Positions 12,149-21,127 of a stretch of 64,000 bases of DNA are shown here, piece by piece. The notes beneath the pieces are model-generated. The model was not told where the DNA came from and searched no databases. It worked only from the letters and a program-made list of their open reading frames with translations. Within the stretch, counting starts at the first letter, position 1. Every line of letters begins with the position of its first letter. The translations under genes were made by a program, and so were the position numbers. Source of the DNA: Methylomonas sp. LL1 (lineage in GTDB: Bacteria; Pseudomonadota; Gammaproteobacteria; Methylococcales; Methylomonadaceae); the NCBI RefSeq assembly GCF_015711015.1, contig NZ_CP064653.1, positions 3,472,001-3,536,000 on the forward strand. The letters are read 5' to 3'.

Positions 12149-12826
12149 TTATAGCCGTTCGCCGAACAGCGCCGTGCCTATCCTGACCATGGTCGCGCCT
12201 TCCATGATAGCCGCCTTCAAGTCGCCACTCATTCCGAAGGAAAAACTGTCCAACGTTGGGTCGTTGAGTTGCCCCACGGCCTGATATAACTGGCGATACG
12301 GTTGGCGCTGCTTGGGATAGCTGGTTTCCGGTTCCGGAATTGCCATCACGCCGCGTAAACGTAAACCCGGTAATGCGCGCACGGCTTGGACCAGCTCCGG
12401 CAATTCGTCGAGACTAACGCCTGATTTACTGGCTTCACCGCTGATATTGACCTGCAGGCAAATATTCAGCGGCGGCAAATGGGCCGGGCGCTGTTCACCA
12501 AGGCGTTGGGCGATTTTCAAACGATCGACGCTATGCACCCAGTCGAAATGGCCGGCTATCGGCTTGGTTTTATTGGATTGAATCGGTCCGATGAAATGCC
12601 AGGTAATATTGAATGCGGCCAAGTGCTGTTGCTTGGCCAAGGCTTCCTGCAGATAATTTTCGGCGAAATGCCGCTGCCCGAGCCGATACAGCGCGGCAAT
12701 ATCGGTTGCCGGCTTGGTTTTGCTGACGGCCAGTAATTGCACGCTATCGCGCGGCCTGCCGGCAATGCCGATCGCATGCCTGATCTGGCTGCGTATATGT
12801 TGAAACCGCTCGGCCACATTTTCCAT
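12149..12826 (-). CDS. yggS: YggS-family pyridoxal-phosphate homeostasis protein
   Basis: The 225-residue single-domain, alanine-racemase-like TIM barrel binds PLP through the lysine in LLAVSKTKPATDI (about residue 37). ENYLQEALAK, WHFIGPIQSNK, VHSVDRLKIAQRL and the C-terminal FSFGMSGDLKAAIMEGATMVRIGTALFG are all family hallmarks. The protein buffers PLP levels and has no known strong catalytic activity. It follows tatC by only a few bases and is likely the last gene of the hisE-tat operon. Confidence 0.93.
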   Translation of the reverse strand: MENVAERFQHIRSQIRHAIGIAGRPRDSVQLLAVSKTKPATDIAALYRLGQRHFAENYLQEALAKQQHLAAFNITWHFIGPIQSNKTKPIAGHFDWVHSVDRLKIAQRLGEQRPAHLPPLNICLQVNISGEASKSGVSLDELPELVQAVRALPGLRLRGVMAIPEPETSYPKQRQPYRQLYQAVGQLNDPTLDSFSFGMSGDLKAAIMEGATMVRIGTALFGERL

Positions 12827-12829
12827 GGC

Positions 12830-13573
12830 TTAACCATCCCGTCTTTTGCCGACAAAAAGCCTGGAAAATAACAAGCCGGACTCGAATAACAGACACATCG
12901 GCACCGCCAGCAAGGTTTGCGACAAAGCATCCGGCGGCGTCAGGAACATCGCAACCACAAACACACCGACAATCACATAGGGACGTTTATCCGCCAGACT
13001 CTCCGGGGTGGTAATTCCCGCCCAGACCAGCACTATGGTGAAAATCGGTATTTCGAACGATATTCCGAACGCAAAAAACATCGCCAGAATAAAATCCAGA
13101 TACGTCGCTATATCGGTCATTACCGCCACACCGGTCGGCGCGGCAGAAGTCAAATAACCGAACACCAGCGGAAACACCACGTAATAGGCAAACGCGGCAC
13201 CCGCGTAAAACAATACCGTGCTGGCGATTAACAACGGCAGCACCATCAGTTTTTCATGGCGGTACAGGCCCGGGGCCACGAAGCCCCAGAACTGATACAA
13301 AATATAAGGCACCGAGATGAACGCAGCCACCACGAACGCCAATTTGATAGGCGTGAAAAACGGCGAAGCCACGTCTATCGCGATCATGGTGCTGTTTTTC
13401 GGCATATGTTGCAGCAAGGGTTCGGCCAGATATTGATAAATCTCGTTGGCATAAACCGCCGTGCCGATAAACACCAGCAACACGCATAAAATCACCCGTA
13501 ACAACCGATCGCGCAGTTCAATCAAATGGCTGATGAAGGGTTGTTCGCCTAGCGGATCAAACTGGTTTGTCAT
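12830..13573 (-). CDS. tatC: Sec-independent protein translocase subunit TatC
   Basis: I choose the ATG at 13573 (MTNQFDPLGEQPFISHLIELRDRLLR), giving 247 residues; the longer frame adds an unlikely N-terminal tail within tatB. The conserved cytosolic N-terminal HLIELRDRL motif precedes six predicted membrane helices. TatC is the receptor for twin-arginine signal peptides in the inner membrane. Its start overlaps the tatB end by 17 bases, which argues for tight co-translation. Confidence 0.94.
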   Translation of the reverse strand: MTNQFDPLGEQPFISHLIELRDRLLRVILCVLLVFIGTAVYANEIYQYLAEPLLQHMPKNSTMIAIDVASPFFTPIKLAFVVAAFISVPYILYQFWGFVAPGLYRHEKLMVLPLLIASTVLFYAGAAFAYYVVFPLVFGYLTSAAPTGVAVMTDIATYLDFILAMFFAFGISFEIPIFTIVLVWAGITTPESLADKRPYVIVGVFVVAMFLTPPDALSQTLLAVPMCLLFESGLLFSRLFVGKRRDG

Positions 13574-13874
13574 CGTTTTGGCTGTTTTCGTTGCCGTTTT
13601 GAATACTGGTTTTGATCTCATCCACCGTAGCCTGGGTGTCGCCGGCTATTTGCCGCAACTCATCGGCGATGGAATGTTGCTGTTGTAACAGCTGCCGCAT
13701 TTCCTCGGCATGCAATTCCTGTTTGATTTCCGCCTTGACATTGGCGATGGTCGTGCGAGTTTTGCCCAGCCAAAAACCTGCAATCCGCGCCGCTTTTGGT
13801 AAACGTTCCGGGCCGATCACCAACAAGGCAATCAACCCCACCATGATTAATTCAGAGAAACCGACATCAAACAT
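13557..13874 (-). CDS. tatB: Sec-independent protein translocase subunit TatB
   Basis: The 105-residue protein has one short N-terminal membrane helix (MFDVGFSELIMVGLIALLVIGPERLP), the TatB-specific GPERLP hinge, then an amphipathic helix and a charged tail (KAEIKQELHAEEMRQLLQQQ). The TatB glutamate in FSEL is present, distinguishing it from TatA. With TatC it forms the substrate receptor complex. It sits between tatA (8 bases upstream) and tatC. Confidence 0.93.
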   Translation of the reverse strand: MFDVGFSELIMVGLIALLVIGPERLPKAARIAGFWLGKTRTTIANVKAEIKQELHAEEMRQLLQQQHSIADELRQIAGDTQATVDEIKTSIQNGNENSQNDDKPV

Positions 13875-13882
13875 GGTTAGAA

Positions 13883-14098
13883 TTAGGCCTGATCTTTTTC
13901 TTTATGAGTTACTTCACCTTCCAGGGTCTCGCCTTCCTTTTCGGCCAGATTTTTTTCCGCGCCACCTTCTTTCATCGCGCTACGAAAACTTTTAATGGCA
14001 TCGCCCAGGTCGCTTCCGACATTTTTCAGCCGCTTAGTCCCGAACACCAAAATCACAATAACCAGTACGATTAACAATTGAGTCATGCTAACGCCCAT
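13883..14098 (-). CDS. tatA: Sec-independent protein translocase subunit TatA
   Basis: The 71-residue protein has a short N-terminal membrane helix ([14 protein letters not shown]), the GTKRL hinge and the amphipathic helix [20 protein letters not shown] typical of TatA/E, followed by an acidic-lysine tail. It polymerises to form the Tat translocation pore. A strong Shine-Dalgarno AAGGAG lies 6 bases ahead of the ATG. It follows hisE, the usual order in gammaproteobacteria outside the enterics. Confidence 0.94.
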   Translation of the reverse strand: MGVSMTQLLIVLVIVILVFGTKRLKNVGSDLGDAIKSFRSAMKEGGAEKNLAEKEGETLEGEVTHKEKDQA

Positions 14099-14123
14099 CT
14101 TTCACTCCTTATTATATAAATGA

Positions 14124-14444
14124 TTAGGACGAACCGCGTTGCGCCTTTTCCCGTAGGCCGGACAGGCCGAAACGGCGTTGTAATTCGTTGATGACCAATT
14201 CCGGACCCAGACCCTGATCGGCCAGCATTACCATACAGTGAAACCACAAATCGGCGGTTTCATAAATAATTTTATCCTTGTCGCCGTCTTTGGCTGCTAT
14301 TACGGTTTCCGTAGCCTCTTCGCCGATTTTTTTCAGAATATGATCCAGGCCCTTGGCATACAGGCTGGCAACATAGGATTGATCGGCTGATTGTTGTTTG
14401 CGTTGTTCCAGAACTTCGGCCAACTGTTGTAAAACATCATTCAT
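14124..14444 (-). CDS. hisE: Phosphoribosyl-ATP diphosphatase
   Basis: The 106-residue MazG-like all-alpha enzyme carries the metal-binding motif [15 protein letters not shown] and the downstream [13 protein letters not shown]. It hydrolyses phosphoribosyl-ATP to phosphoribosyl-AMP in the second step of histidine synthesis. HisI and the rest of the his pathway are not adjacent in the window; the gene leads the tat block. An independent terminator (14513-14546) separates it from the small membrane-peptide gene upstream. Confidence 0.94.
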   Translation of the reverse strand: MNDVLQQLAEVLEQRKQQSADQSYVASLYAKGLDHILKKIGEEATETVIAAKDGDKDKIIYETADLWFHCMVMLADQGLGPELVINELQRRFGLSGLREKAQRGSS

Positions 14445-14512
14445 TAACGCTTACTCTTGATTGAATACTCAAAAAATCATAACACGTTGAGCAGCCAGCT
14501 AAAACGACAGAC

Positions 14513-14546
14513 AAAAAAAACCTCCCAATGCTTGCGCAGAGGGAGG
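14513..14546 (-). terminator. Strong rho-independent terminator after the 50-residue membrane peptide gene
   Basis: On the minus strand the stem ACCTCCC / GGGAGGT (plus-strand arms 14521-14527 region and 14541-14547) encloses an inner TGC-GCAA-GCA stem with a GNRA tetraloop and is followed by eight T (complement of the A-run at 14513-14520). Geometry and T-run are those of an efficient intrinsic terminator. Confidence 0.8.
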
Positions 14547-14624
14547 TAAAAAACCAAGCAGAGTGCTATGAGGAGATTCCGCTTGTTATTACAACACCAG
14601 GAGGTAGTTACAAATTCTTTAGCT

Positions 14625-14777
14625 TCAGCCGTTGATATGCGCCTTGCCCGCCATATTGCTGAACAAGGAGGTAGTGGCAAAAATCACGGTTGAAATCACA
14701 AACAAACCCGAGATAAAGCTCCAAATACCTGCTATAAACAGGGAGCCAATCAGGACATCTTTGCTTAAGTCGTTCAT
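14625..14777 (-). CDS. Unrecognised 50-residue single-span membrane peptide
   Basis: The frame from the ATG at 14777 to the TGA at 14625-14627 encodes MNDLSKDVLIGSLFIAGIWS, then a hydrophobic stretch, and ends SNMAGKAHING. Residues about 8-38 form one long membrane helix with a short acidic N-terminus. AGGAAA precedes the ATG by about 12 bases. The gene has its own promoter-like sequence (14851-14878) and its own strong terminator, so I believe it is a real monocistron. I do not recognise the family. Its 3' untranslated part holds repeated CCTCC motifs (see findings). Confidence 0.6.
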   Translation of the reverse strand: MNDLSKDVLIGSLFIAGIWSFISGLFVISTVIFATTSLFSNMAGKAHING

Positions 14778-14850
14778 TTAGTTTTAATTTCCTATTAAAT
14801 TAAAGCTTATCTTGACAAAGCAGCTTTGCTTTGCTCTTCAGTTGCTGCAT

Positions 14851-14878
14851 ACTATACAGTATAAAAAAATGTTTACAA
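14851..14878 (-). promoter_or_regulatory. Sigma70-like promoter for the small membrane-peptide gene
   Basis: On the minus strand, -35 TTGTAA (14878-14873) and -10 TATAGT (14856-14851) are separated by 16 bases. This would give a 5' leader of about 65-70 bases before the ATG at 14777. Confidence 0.45.
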
Positions 14879-14897
14879 TTAGGTGTTTATAAAATAA

Positions 14898-14909
14898 ATT
14901 GTATACAAT
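14898..14909. promoter_or_regulatory. Palindrome in the lysR / small-peptide divergent region
   Basis: ATTGTATACAAT is a perfect 12-base palindrome between the two divergently read genes, about 60 bases ahead of the lysR start and just upstream of the small-gene promoter. It is a plausible operator, possibly for the adjacent LysR protein, but the region is AT-rich, so chance is not excluded. Confidence 0.3.
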
Positions 14910-14970
14910 AAAGAAACAATTAGAATGTCAAACATTTTTTTACTTAACCTTATTCTCGCGTGAGCCGCTT

Positions 14971-15876
14971 ATGGACAAATTAACCAGCATGAACGTGTTT
15001 GTTCGCGTCGCCAAGGCCGGCAGCTTTGCCGGTGCCGCCAAGGATCTGGACATTTCCAGAGCCATGGCAACCAAACACATCATGCAACTCGAGAGCGAGT
15101 TGAACACTCGCCTGTTTAACCGCACGACACGCAGCTTAAGTCTGACCGAGGCCGGCGAGGAGTACCTGGAACGTTGCCAACAAGTCCTGTTGGATGTAGC
15201 GGAAATGGAATCGGCCGTCACCAAGCTGCAAACCGAACCGCGCGGAGTACTAAAAATCTGCGCACCGCCTGTGATAGGTGCGACCCATATCGCCCCTGGG
15301 CTAACCGAATATCTAAAGAGTTATCCTGATCTTTCAGTTGATATGATACTAAAGGGTGGACAAGTCGATTTGATCGACGAAGGCGTCGATATCGCCATTT
15401 ATCTGGGCCAACTGACCGATACCAGTTTGGTGGCTCGAAAATTGGCCAGCTCGTCGCTGGTAGTTTGCGCATCGCCGGATTATCTGAAGGCCCACGGTAC
15501 GCCGCAAGATCCGGAGGATTTGGCGGATCATAGTTGTCTAATCAACTGGGCGATTCCGCCTCGAAATAAATGGCGATTCAAAGGTATACTCGGCGACCGC
15601 ACAGTCACTATCACCGGCCGCATGCAAGCCAATATGGCCGACCCGGTTCGCAACGCCGCCGTCAACGGGCTTGGCCTAATCATGTTGCCTCGCTACATTG
15701 TAGGGCGCGACATCGAACTGGGCCGTTTACAGGTGATCATGGAACAATATGCCATCAGCCCGCTGGCCATATATGCGGTCTATCCGCATCGTAAATACCT
15801 GTCGGCCAAGGTTCGCTCGTTTCTGGACTTCATCCAAGCCTGGTTGCCGCACCGCATCGGCATGGATCCGCCTTGA
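14971..15876 (+). CDS. LysR-family transcriptional regulator
   Basis: I start at the ATG at 14971 (MDKLTSMNVFVRVAKAGSFA), which begins the winged helix-turn-helix at the usual position; 301 residues follow. HTH: about residues 18-37 (SFAGAAKDLDISRAMATKHI). The substrate-binding domain (about 90-295) resembles that of the AaeR/PA0477-like LysR group. Target and ligand are unknown. It is translationally coupled to a methyltransferase and a rhodanese gene downstream, an unusual arrangement because LysR genes are more often divergent from their targets. Confidence 0.88.
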   Translation: MDKLTSMNVFVRVAKAGSFAGAAKDLDISRAMATKHIMQLESELNTRLFNRTTRSLSLTEAGEEYLERCQQVLLDVAEMESAVTKLQTEPRGVLKICAPPVIGATHIAPGLTEYLKSYPDLSVDMILKGGQVDLIDEGVDIAIYLGQLTDTSLVARKLASSSLVVCASPDYLKAHGTPQDPEDLADHSCLINWAIPPRNKWRFKGILGDRTVTITGRMQANMADPVRNAAVNGLGLIMLPRYIVGRDIELGRLQVIMEQYAISPLAIYAVYPHRKYLSAKVRSFLDFIQAWLPHRIGMDPP

Positions 15877-16460
15877 TTGAGTTGCAGGCAAAATGGGATG
15901 CGATTTATAGCGGCCATCAACCGGAATTTAACGTCGCCGACGTGCTATCGAACAACCGCCATCTATTACCCAATCATGGCGCAGCATTGGATTTGGCCTG
16001 CGGTTCCGGAGGCAACGCCTTATTTTTGGCGGAACACGGCTTGCATGTCGATGCCTTGGATATTTCACCGGTGGCGCTGGCCTGCTTGCAAGATCAAGCC
16101 GGCCAGCGCCAACTATCGGTCACGACTCGTCAAGGCTTTATCACCCCCGATAGCCTTGATCAAGATCATTATGACGTGATTGTCATCAGTCGTTTTCTTG
16201 ACCGTTCTCTGTGTAATGCGATAATGTCGGCTTTAAAATCCGAAGGCCTGTTGTTTTATCAAACATTTACCCGTGACAAGCTTGATCAACATGGCCCCAG
16301 CAACCCGGACTATTTGCTGGAACGCAACGAACTATTGGACTTGTTCTCCCCATTAACCCTTGTCTATTATCAAGAAAATGCCGGAATCGGCGACTTGCGA
16401 CACGGCAATAGAAACGAAGCCTGCTTCATCGGACATAATATCGACCCGGTATCAAAATGA
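15873..16460 (+). CDS. Class I SAM-dependent methyltransferase (TehB-like)
   Basis: Translation seems to begin at TTG 15873, overlapping the lysR stop TGA by two bases. The 195-residue protein has SAM motif I ALDLACGSGGNALFLAEHG (about residues 39-57), acidic motif II VDALDIS, and a post-I region DVIVISRFLDR. The small single-domain form resembles TehB/thiopurine-type methyltransferases that act on small molecules. The substrate is not identifiable. It is followed in ATGA overlap by a rhodanese, hinting at sulfur or chalcogen chemistry, which is inference only. Confidence 0.82.
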   Translation: MIELQAKWDAIYSGHQPEFNVADVLSNNRHLLPNHGAALDLACGSGGNALFLAEHGLHVDALDISPVALACLQDQAGQRQLSVTTRQGFITPDSLDQDHYDVIVISRFLDRSLCNAIMSALKSEGLLFYQTFTRDKLDQHGPSNPDYLLERNELLDLFSPLTLVYYQENAGIGDLRHGNRNEACFIGHNIDPVSK

Positions 16461-16849
16461 TAGAAAATCTCGACCCCAAACAAGCCTGGGCTGTGCTGCG
16501 GGACAATCCGGCAGCCGTACTGATCGACGTTAGAACCAGCATCGAACACAGCTTTGTCGGCCATCCGCCTAAAGCCATCCATATCGCCTGGAAAGAATTC
16601 CCCGGCATGCAGTTGAATAACGCCTTTGTCGAACAAGTACAGCAACACGTCCCCGATAAATCGGCCCCGGTCTTATTATTGTGCCGCAGCGGAGTACGTT
16701 CGGTGGATGCCGCCAAGGCACTGGAAGCCTGCGGCTACCAACACCTGATCAATATTCTGGATGGTTTTGAAGGCCCGCTGGATGAAAACAAACATCGAGG
16801 TACAGTCGGTGGCTGGCGTTTTCATGGCTTGCCTTGGCAACAAAGTTAA
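16457..16849 (+). CDS. Rhodanese-like sulfurtransferase
   Basis: The 130-residue single rhodanese domain has the N-terminal AVLIDVRTSIEHSFVGH motif and the active-site loop LLLCRSGVRSVDAA, with the catalytic Cys about residue 74. CRSGVRS is a six-residue active-site loop of the sulfur-transferring type. No signal peptide is seen, so it is cytoplasmic. It overlaps the methyltransferase by 4 bases and is last in the lysR operon. Confidence 0.86.
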   Translation: MIENLDPKQAWAVLRDNPAAVLIDVRTSIEHSFVGHPPKAIHIAWKEFPGMQLNNAFVEQVQQHVPDKSAPVLLLCRSGVRSVDAAKALEACGYQHLINILDGFEGPLDENKHRGTVGGWRFHGLPWQQS

Positions 16850-16928
16850 TCCCACGAAATTTTAATTATTGGTTGGGCTAACGCTGCCCATTCCACTTTT
16901 TCCTTACCCAAAATCCCAAGTAAATCCT

Positions 16929-18737
16929 GTGATAGAAAAACTTAGAAACATCGCGATCATCGCCCACGTCGACCACGGCAAAACCACGTTAGTCGACCAA
17001 CTTTTACAGCAATCCGGTACCTTCGACGCCCACACCAAAGTCGACGAACGGGTCATGGACTCCAACGCGCTGGAAAAAGAGCGCGGCATTACCATCTTGG
17101 CGAAAAACACCGCGATCGACTGGAACGGCTATCACATCAACATCGTCGACACCCCAGGCCACGCCGATTTCGGCGGCGAAGTCGAGCGGGTGTTATCGAT
17201 GGTGGATTCGGTTTTATTGTTAGTGGATGCCGTTGATGGCCCAATGCCGCAAACCCGCTTCGTGACCAAAAAAGCCTTTGCCTTGGGTTTAAAACCCATT
17301 GTCGTAATCAATAAAGTGGATCGCCCCGGCGCCCGCCCGGATTGGGTGGTTGATCAAACCTTTGATTTGTTCGATAACTTGGGCGCAACCGATGAGCAAT
17401 TGGATTTCCCTATTGTCTATGCCTCGGCGTTGAATGGTTTTGCCGGATTGGAAGCCGATGTGTCGGGCGGCGATATGACACCGCTGTTTCAAACCATTGT
17501 CGACAAAGTAGCCCCACCTCCGGTTGAAGTCGATGCACCGTTCCAAATGCAGGTCATCAGCCTGGATTACAACTCTTATGTCGGCGTCATCGGTATCGGC
17601 CGTATTCAACATGGCAAAGTCACCCGCAATATGCCGCTAACCATCGTCGATAACGAAGGTAAAACCCGTAGCGGCCGGATGTTGAAACTCTACGGTTTCC
17701 ATGGTTTGGAACGGGTTGAAGTGGAAACCGCGCAAGCGGGCGACATTATTGCCTTCTGCGGTATTGAGAATCTAAAAATCTCGGAAACCTTGTGCGACCC
17801 TAATAATGTAGTTGCCTTGCCGCCACTATCGGTCGATGAGCCGACCGTCAGCATGACCTTCCAGGTCAATAACTCACCGTTTGCCGGTAGAGAGGGTAAA
17901 TTCATTACCACCCGCCAAATTTATGACCGCTTACAAAAAGAGTTACAGCACAACGTAGCCTTGCGGGTTGAAACCACCGATGATCCGGATAAATTTAAAG
18001 TATCGGGTCGTGGCGAATTGCATTTATCGGTCTTGATCGAAAACATGCGACGCGAAGGTTTCGAGATGGGCGTTTCACGTCCACAAGTGATTATCAAGGA
18101 AATCGATGGGGTTAAATCGGAACCCTATGAAAATGTCACGATTGAAGTGGAAGAGCAACACCAAGGCGCGATCATGGAAAAACTGGGCGACCGCAAGGGT
18201 GATCTAAAAGACATGGTGCCGGATGGTAAAGGCCGTATCCGTTTGGAATATGTGGTGCCTTCGCGTGGCTTGCTGGGCTTCCAAACGGAATTCCTGACCG
18301 CAACGTCCGGATCGGGTTTGTTCTATCACGTATTCGACCATTACGGCCCGGTGAAAGAAGGTGCCGTGGGTAATCGAATTCGTGGCGTTTTGATCTCTAT
18401 GTCCAAGGGCAAAGCGGTAGATTATTCTTTATATCCACTACAGGCTCGCGGTGAGCTATTAGTGGTGAATGGTGATGAAATCTACGAAGGTCAATTAGTT
18501 GGTATCCATTCGCGTAGCAATGATTTGGTGGTTAATCCAACCAAACCCAAGCCATTAACCAACATTCGCGCAGCAGGTACCGATGACAGTTTGACCTGCG
18601 CCAAAATACAAAAAATGACTTTGGAGCAAGCTTTGGAATTTATCAGCGACGATGAACTAGTCGAAGTCACACCGAAGTCGATTCGATTACGTAAAATTTT
18701 ATTGACTGAAAACGACAGAAAACGCGCCTCTCGCTAA
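16929..18737 (+). CDS. typA: Translational GTPase TypA/BipA
   Basis: I choose the GTG at 16929 because the family begins [21 protein letters not shown]; this gives 602 residues, the usual size. G1 is [10 protein letters not shown]2 ERGITI, G3 [12 protein letters not shown] and G4 NKVDRPGA. Elongation-factor-like domains II, III and V follow, and the TypA-specific C-terminal domain ends [19 protein letters not shown]. It binds the ribosome and helps 50S assembly, stress and low-temperature growth. It is a single gene, ending in a hairpin shared with the convergent EAL gene. Confidence 0.95.
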   Translation: MIEKLRNIAIIAHVDHGKTTLVDQLLQQSGTFDAHTKVDERVMDSNALEKERGITILAKNTAIDWNGYHINIVDTPGHADFGGEVERVLSMVDSVLLLVDAVDGPMPQTRFVTKKAFALGLKPIVVINKVDRPGARPDWVVDQTFDLFDNLGATDEQLDFPIVYASALNGFAGLEADVSGGDMTPLFQTIVDKVAPPPVEVDAPFQMQVISLDYNSYVGVIGIGRIQHGKVTRNMPLTIVDNEGKTRSGRMLKLYGFHGLERVEVETAQAGDIIAFCGIENLKISETLCDPNNVVALPPLSVDEPTVSMTFQVNNSPFAGREGKFITTRQIYDRLQKELQHNVALRVETTDDPDKFKVSGRGELHLSVLIENMRREGFEMGVSRPQVIIKEIDGVKSEPYENVTIEVEEQHQGAIMEKLGDRKGDLKDMVPDGKGRIRLEYVVPSRGLLGFQTEFLTATSGSGLFYHVFDHYGPVKEGAVGNRIRGVLISMSKGKAVDYSLYPLQARGELLVVNGDEIYEGQLVGIHSRSNDLVVNPTKPKPLTNIRAAGTDDSLTCAKIQKMTLEQALEFISDDELVEVTPKSIRLRKILLTENDRKRASR

Positions 18738-18752
18738 GCGGAATAAACGCGA

Positions 18753-18776
18753 CCGTTCCCATAGATATGGGAACGG
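18753..18776. terminator. Hairpin between convergent typA and the EAL-domain gene
   Basis: Arms CCGTTCCCATA (18753-18763) and TATGGGAACGG (18766-18776) are perfect over 11 bases; the innermost pairs must open to form a loop. There is no long T-run, so it may work as a bidirectional 3' end stabiliser as well as a terminator. Confidence 0.5.
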
Positions 18777-18823
18777 CTTCCTATCCTACCCTTGAATATT
18801 TCAAACCGCGGTCATAGCGCGAG

Positions 18824-21127
18824 TTAATTAGCGCCACAATGTGAACTTTCCAGCTGCGCTTGATTGGCTTGCAACAAGCGCGATAGTTCACGATTCTCCC
18901 GTTGCAACTCGTAAATATCGAAAGCATCCTTGATATGCTGGCACAGCGCCTCGTCTTCCCAGGGCTTGGTCAGAAACTTGTAAACCGCGCCCTGGTTCAC
19001 CGCATCGATCACCGAATTCAGTTCGGCATAACCCGAAAGCACCATGCGCATCGTGTCTGGATAAATTTGCTTGACCCGGCGCAGGAATTCGGTACCGGTC
19101 ATTTCCGGCATGCGCTGGTCACAAAGCACAACTCCCGGCTGATAAGTGGCCATCAAATCAAATCCTTCTCTGGCACTGGTGGTACTGAGGATACTGAAAC
19201 CTTTACGGCGCAACGAGCGAGTCAGTGCGGAAATAATATTCGGCTCATCATCCACCAACAGCAACACCCGTTCGGGTTTATCGATCTGTCCAGGCGGTAT
19301 GCTGCGCCCCTCGCGCAATAGTAAGGCAAAGTCATCCGCAAGCAACGGACGGCTGAAGAAATAGCCCTGAATTTCCTCGCAGCCCACCCCGCGCAAAAAT
19401 CCTAGCTGACCTTCGGTTTCGACACCTTCGGCGATGACGGTCAAGCCCAGACTGTGGGCCATCCCGACAACGGCACGGACGATGGCCGCGTCGCTGGGAT
19501 TGGAGGTAATATTGGTAACGAACGATCGATCGATCTTGATACGAGCGGCTGGCAGCCGCTGCAAATAACTCAATGAAGAATAGCCGGTACCGAAATCATC
19601 CAACGCGAAACTGACACCATCCGCATTCAAGTCGTGCATGGTGCGGATTACATTATCGGCATTCAGCAGCACGATACTCTCGGTCAGCTCCAACTCCAAC
19701 CATCTCGGTTCAAGACCCGACTCATCCAGAATACGTCCAACCATGGCCCGAATATCGCCGCTGAGAAACTGCCTGGCCGAAAGATTGACCGCCATCCTGA
19801 TCGGCGGCAATCCTTCGTTCTGCCAATCTCGAGTGCAACGGCAGGCCTCCTGTAACACCCATTCACCGACTTCGCTGATCAGTCCATTCTCTTCCAATAA
19901 TGGAATAAAATCCTGGGGCGATACTAAACCGTAATCACGACTCTGCCAGCGCAACAAAGCCTCCGCACCGATAATTTTACCGGTGGACAGTTCCAACTGC
20001 GGTTGAAAATGCAGGATGAACTCATTGCGTTCCAATGCCCGGCGCAGGGCGGTATCGAGATTTAACTGCCGACGCGACCCTTCATCCATGTCGGCAAAAA
20101 AGAAACGGCAGGTGCTGGTTGTGTCCTGGGTAGATGCCGCCTGTATGGCATGCTTCAATACCTCGGCCGGTTCGCCATCCAAGGGATAACGCGCGATGCC
20201 AATGAATGGGTCGAGGAAGAATTCCTGATGATTGACCGCTATGGACTCAGCCAATCCCTTATGAATCCGCCATGCCATCTCTTCGACTAGATCGAGTCCT
20301 TCGGGATCTAGCAGCATGAGCGCGAATTTGGATTCGGTGATACGCGCTACAGTAACGCCGGTCACTACCGTTTCCAGCCTGCTTCCCATGGCTCGAATGA
20401 TGTCTTGGCCGGCATCGGGCCCCAACAATTGCACGATGCCATGAAAGCGACGCAGATTAACAACAACCACGACCACCTGCTGAGCGGCTCCATTCTTACA
20501 CGCCTCGATTAGCCGCTCCTCGAATAATGCTCGGCTGGGCATGCCGGTTTGGGAATCATAGTAAACCAGATAACGCATTTTACTTTCGGCGGCGATGCGT
20601 CTTTCCTCAAGCCTGATCACATCGAGAGCAAACGAAATATCATCCACCACTTCCACCAGCAAATTGACTTCCGCTTCACGAAAAATCCCGGCCTCGGTAG
20701 CCGCAACATTGAAAGCGCCGATGATTTTACCTTCTAGCCGGATAGGGAAGGAACTTCCCGCATGTAAGCCCAACTGCTCGGACATATTGCCCCATGTAGT
20801 CCTACACAGATCCTCGCTGGCTTCCTTGTCGCCGCTAAAGGCTACGGTGTTGCATTTATTCAGCTTCTTCAGTTGCGATATCGTGATTGCACCGGCCGAG
20901 GCAACCGGAATAACGTCATCCATTTCTGGATTGAGTAATCCAACCCACGCCAGCGCAAAACCGCCTTGTTCGACGGCGATACGGCAAGCGGCACGGTAAA
21001 GCTCTTGCGGATCCTTTGTACGAATAATAATCCGGTTGATATGACTCAGCATGGCATAAAGCTGCATCTGGCGTTTCAGCTCGGTTTCCGCATTGATCGA
21101 TTCAATCCGCAAATCACTCGCTTCCAT
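18824..21127 (-). CDS. GAF-GGDEF(degenerate)-EAL-REC cyclic-di-GMP phosphodiesterase
   Basis: I start at the ATG at 21127 (GGGAGAC lies ahead), giving 767 residues. The GAF domain spans about 20-165 and the GGDEF-like domain 175-330, where the signature is replaced by ITESK, so cyclase activity is not expected. The EAL domain (340-595) has GAEALLRW, NLSARQF, ELTESIVL, ALDDFGTGYSSLSYL and KIDRSFV all intact, so it should hydrolyse c-di-GMP. A receiver (about 605-725; VLLLVDDEP, phosphoacceptor Asp in VVLCDQRMPEMTG, KPWEDE) and a coiled tail are at the C-terminus. A receiver placed after EAL is unusual. No kinase gene is adjacent. Confidence 0.9.
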   Translation of the reverse strand: MEASDLRIESINAETELKRQMQLYAMLSHINRIIIRTKDPQELYRAACRIAVEQGGFALAWVGLLNPEMDDVIPVASAGAITISQLKKLNKCNTVAFSGDKEASEDLCRTTWGNMSEQLGLHAGSSFPIRLEGKIIGAFNVAATEAGIFREAEVNLLVEVVDDISFALDVIRLEERRIAAESKMRYLVYYDSQTGMPSRALFEERLIEACKNGAAQQVVVVVVNLRRFHGIVQLLGPDAGQDIIRAMGSRLETVVTGVTVARITESKFALMLLDPEGLDLVEEMAWRIHKGLAESIAVNHQEFFLDPFIGIARYPLDGEPAEVLKHAIQAASTQDTTSTCRFFFADMDEGSRRQLNLDTALRRALERNEFILHFQPQLELSTGKIIGAEALLRWQSRDYGLVSPQDFIPLLEENGLISEVGEWVLQEACRCTRDWQNEGLPPIRMAVNLSARQFLSGDIRAMVGRILDESGLEPRWLELELTESIVLLNADNVIRTMHDLNADGVSFALDDFGTGYSSLSYLQRLPAARIKIDRSFVTNITSNPSDAAIVRAVVGMAHSLGLTVIAEGVETEGQLGFLRGVGCEEIQGYFFSRPLLADDFALLLREGRSIPPGQIDKPERVLLLVDDEPNIISALTRSLRRKGFSILSTTSAREGFDLMATYQPGVVLCDQRMPEMTGTEFLRRVKQIYPDTMRMVLSGYAELNSVIDAVNQGAVYKFLTKPWEDEALCQHIKDAFDIYELQRENRELSRLLQANQAQLESSHCGAN

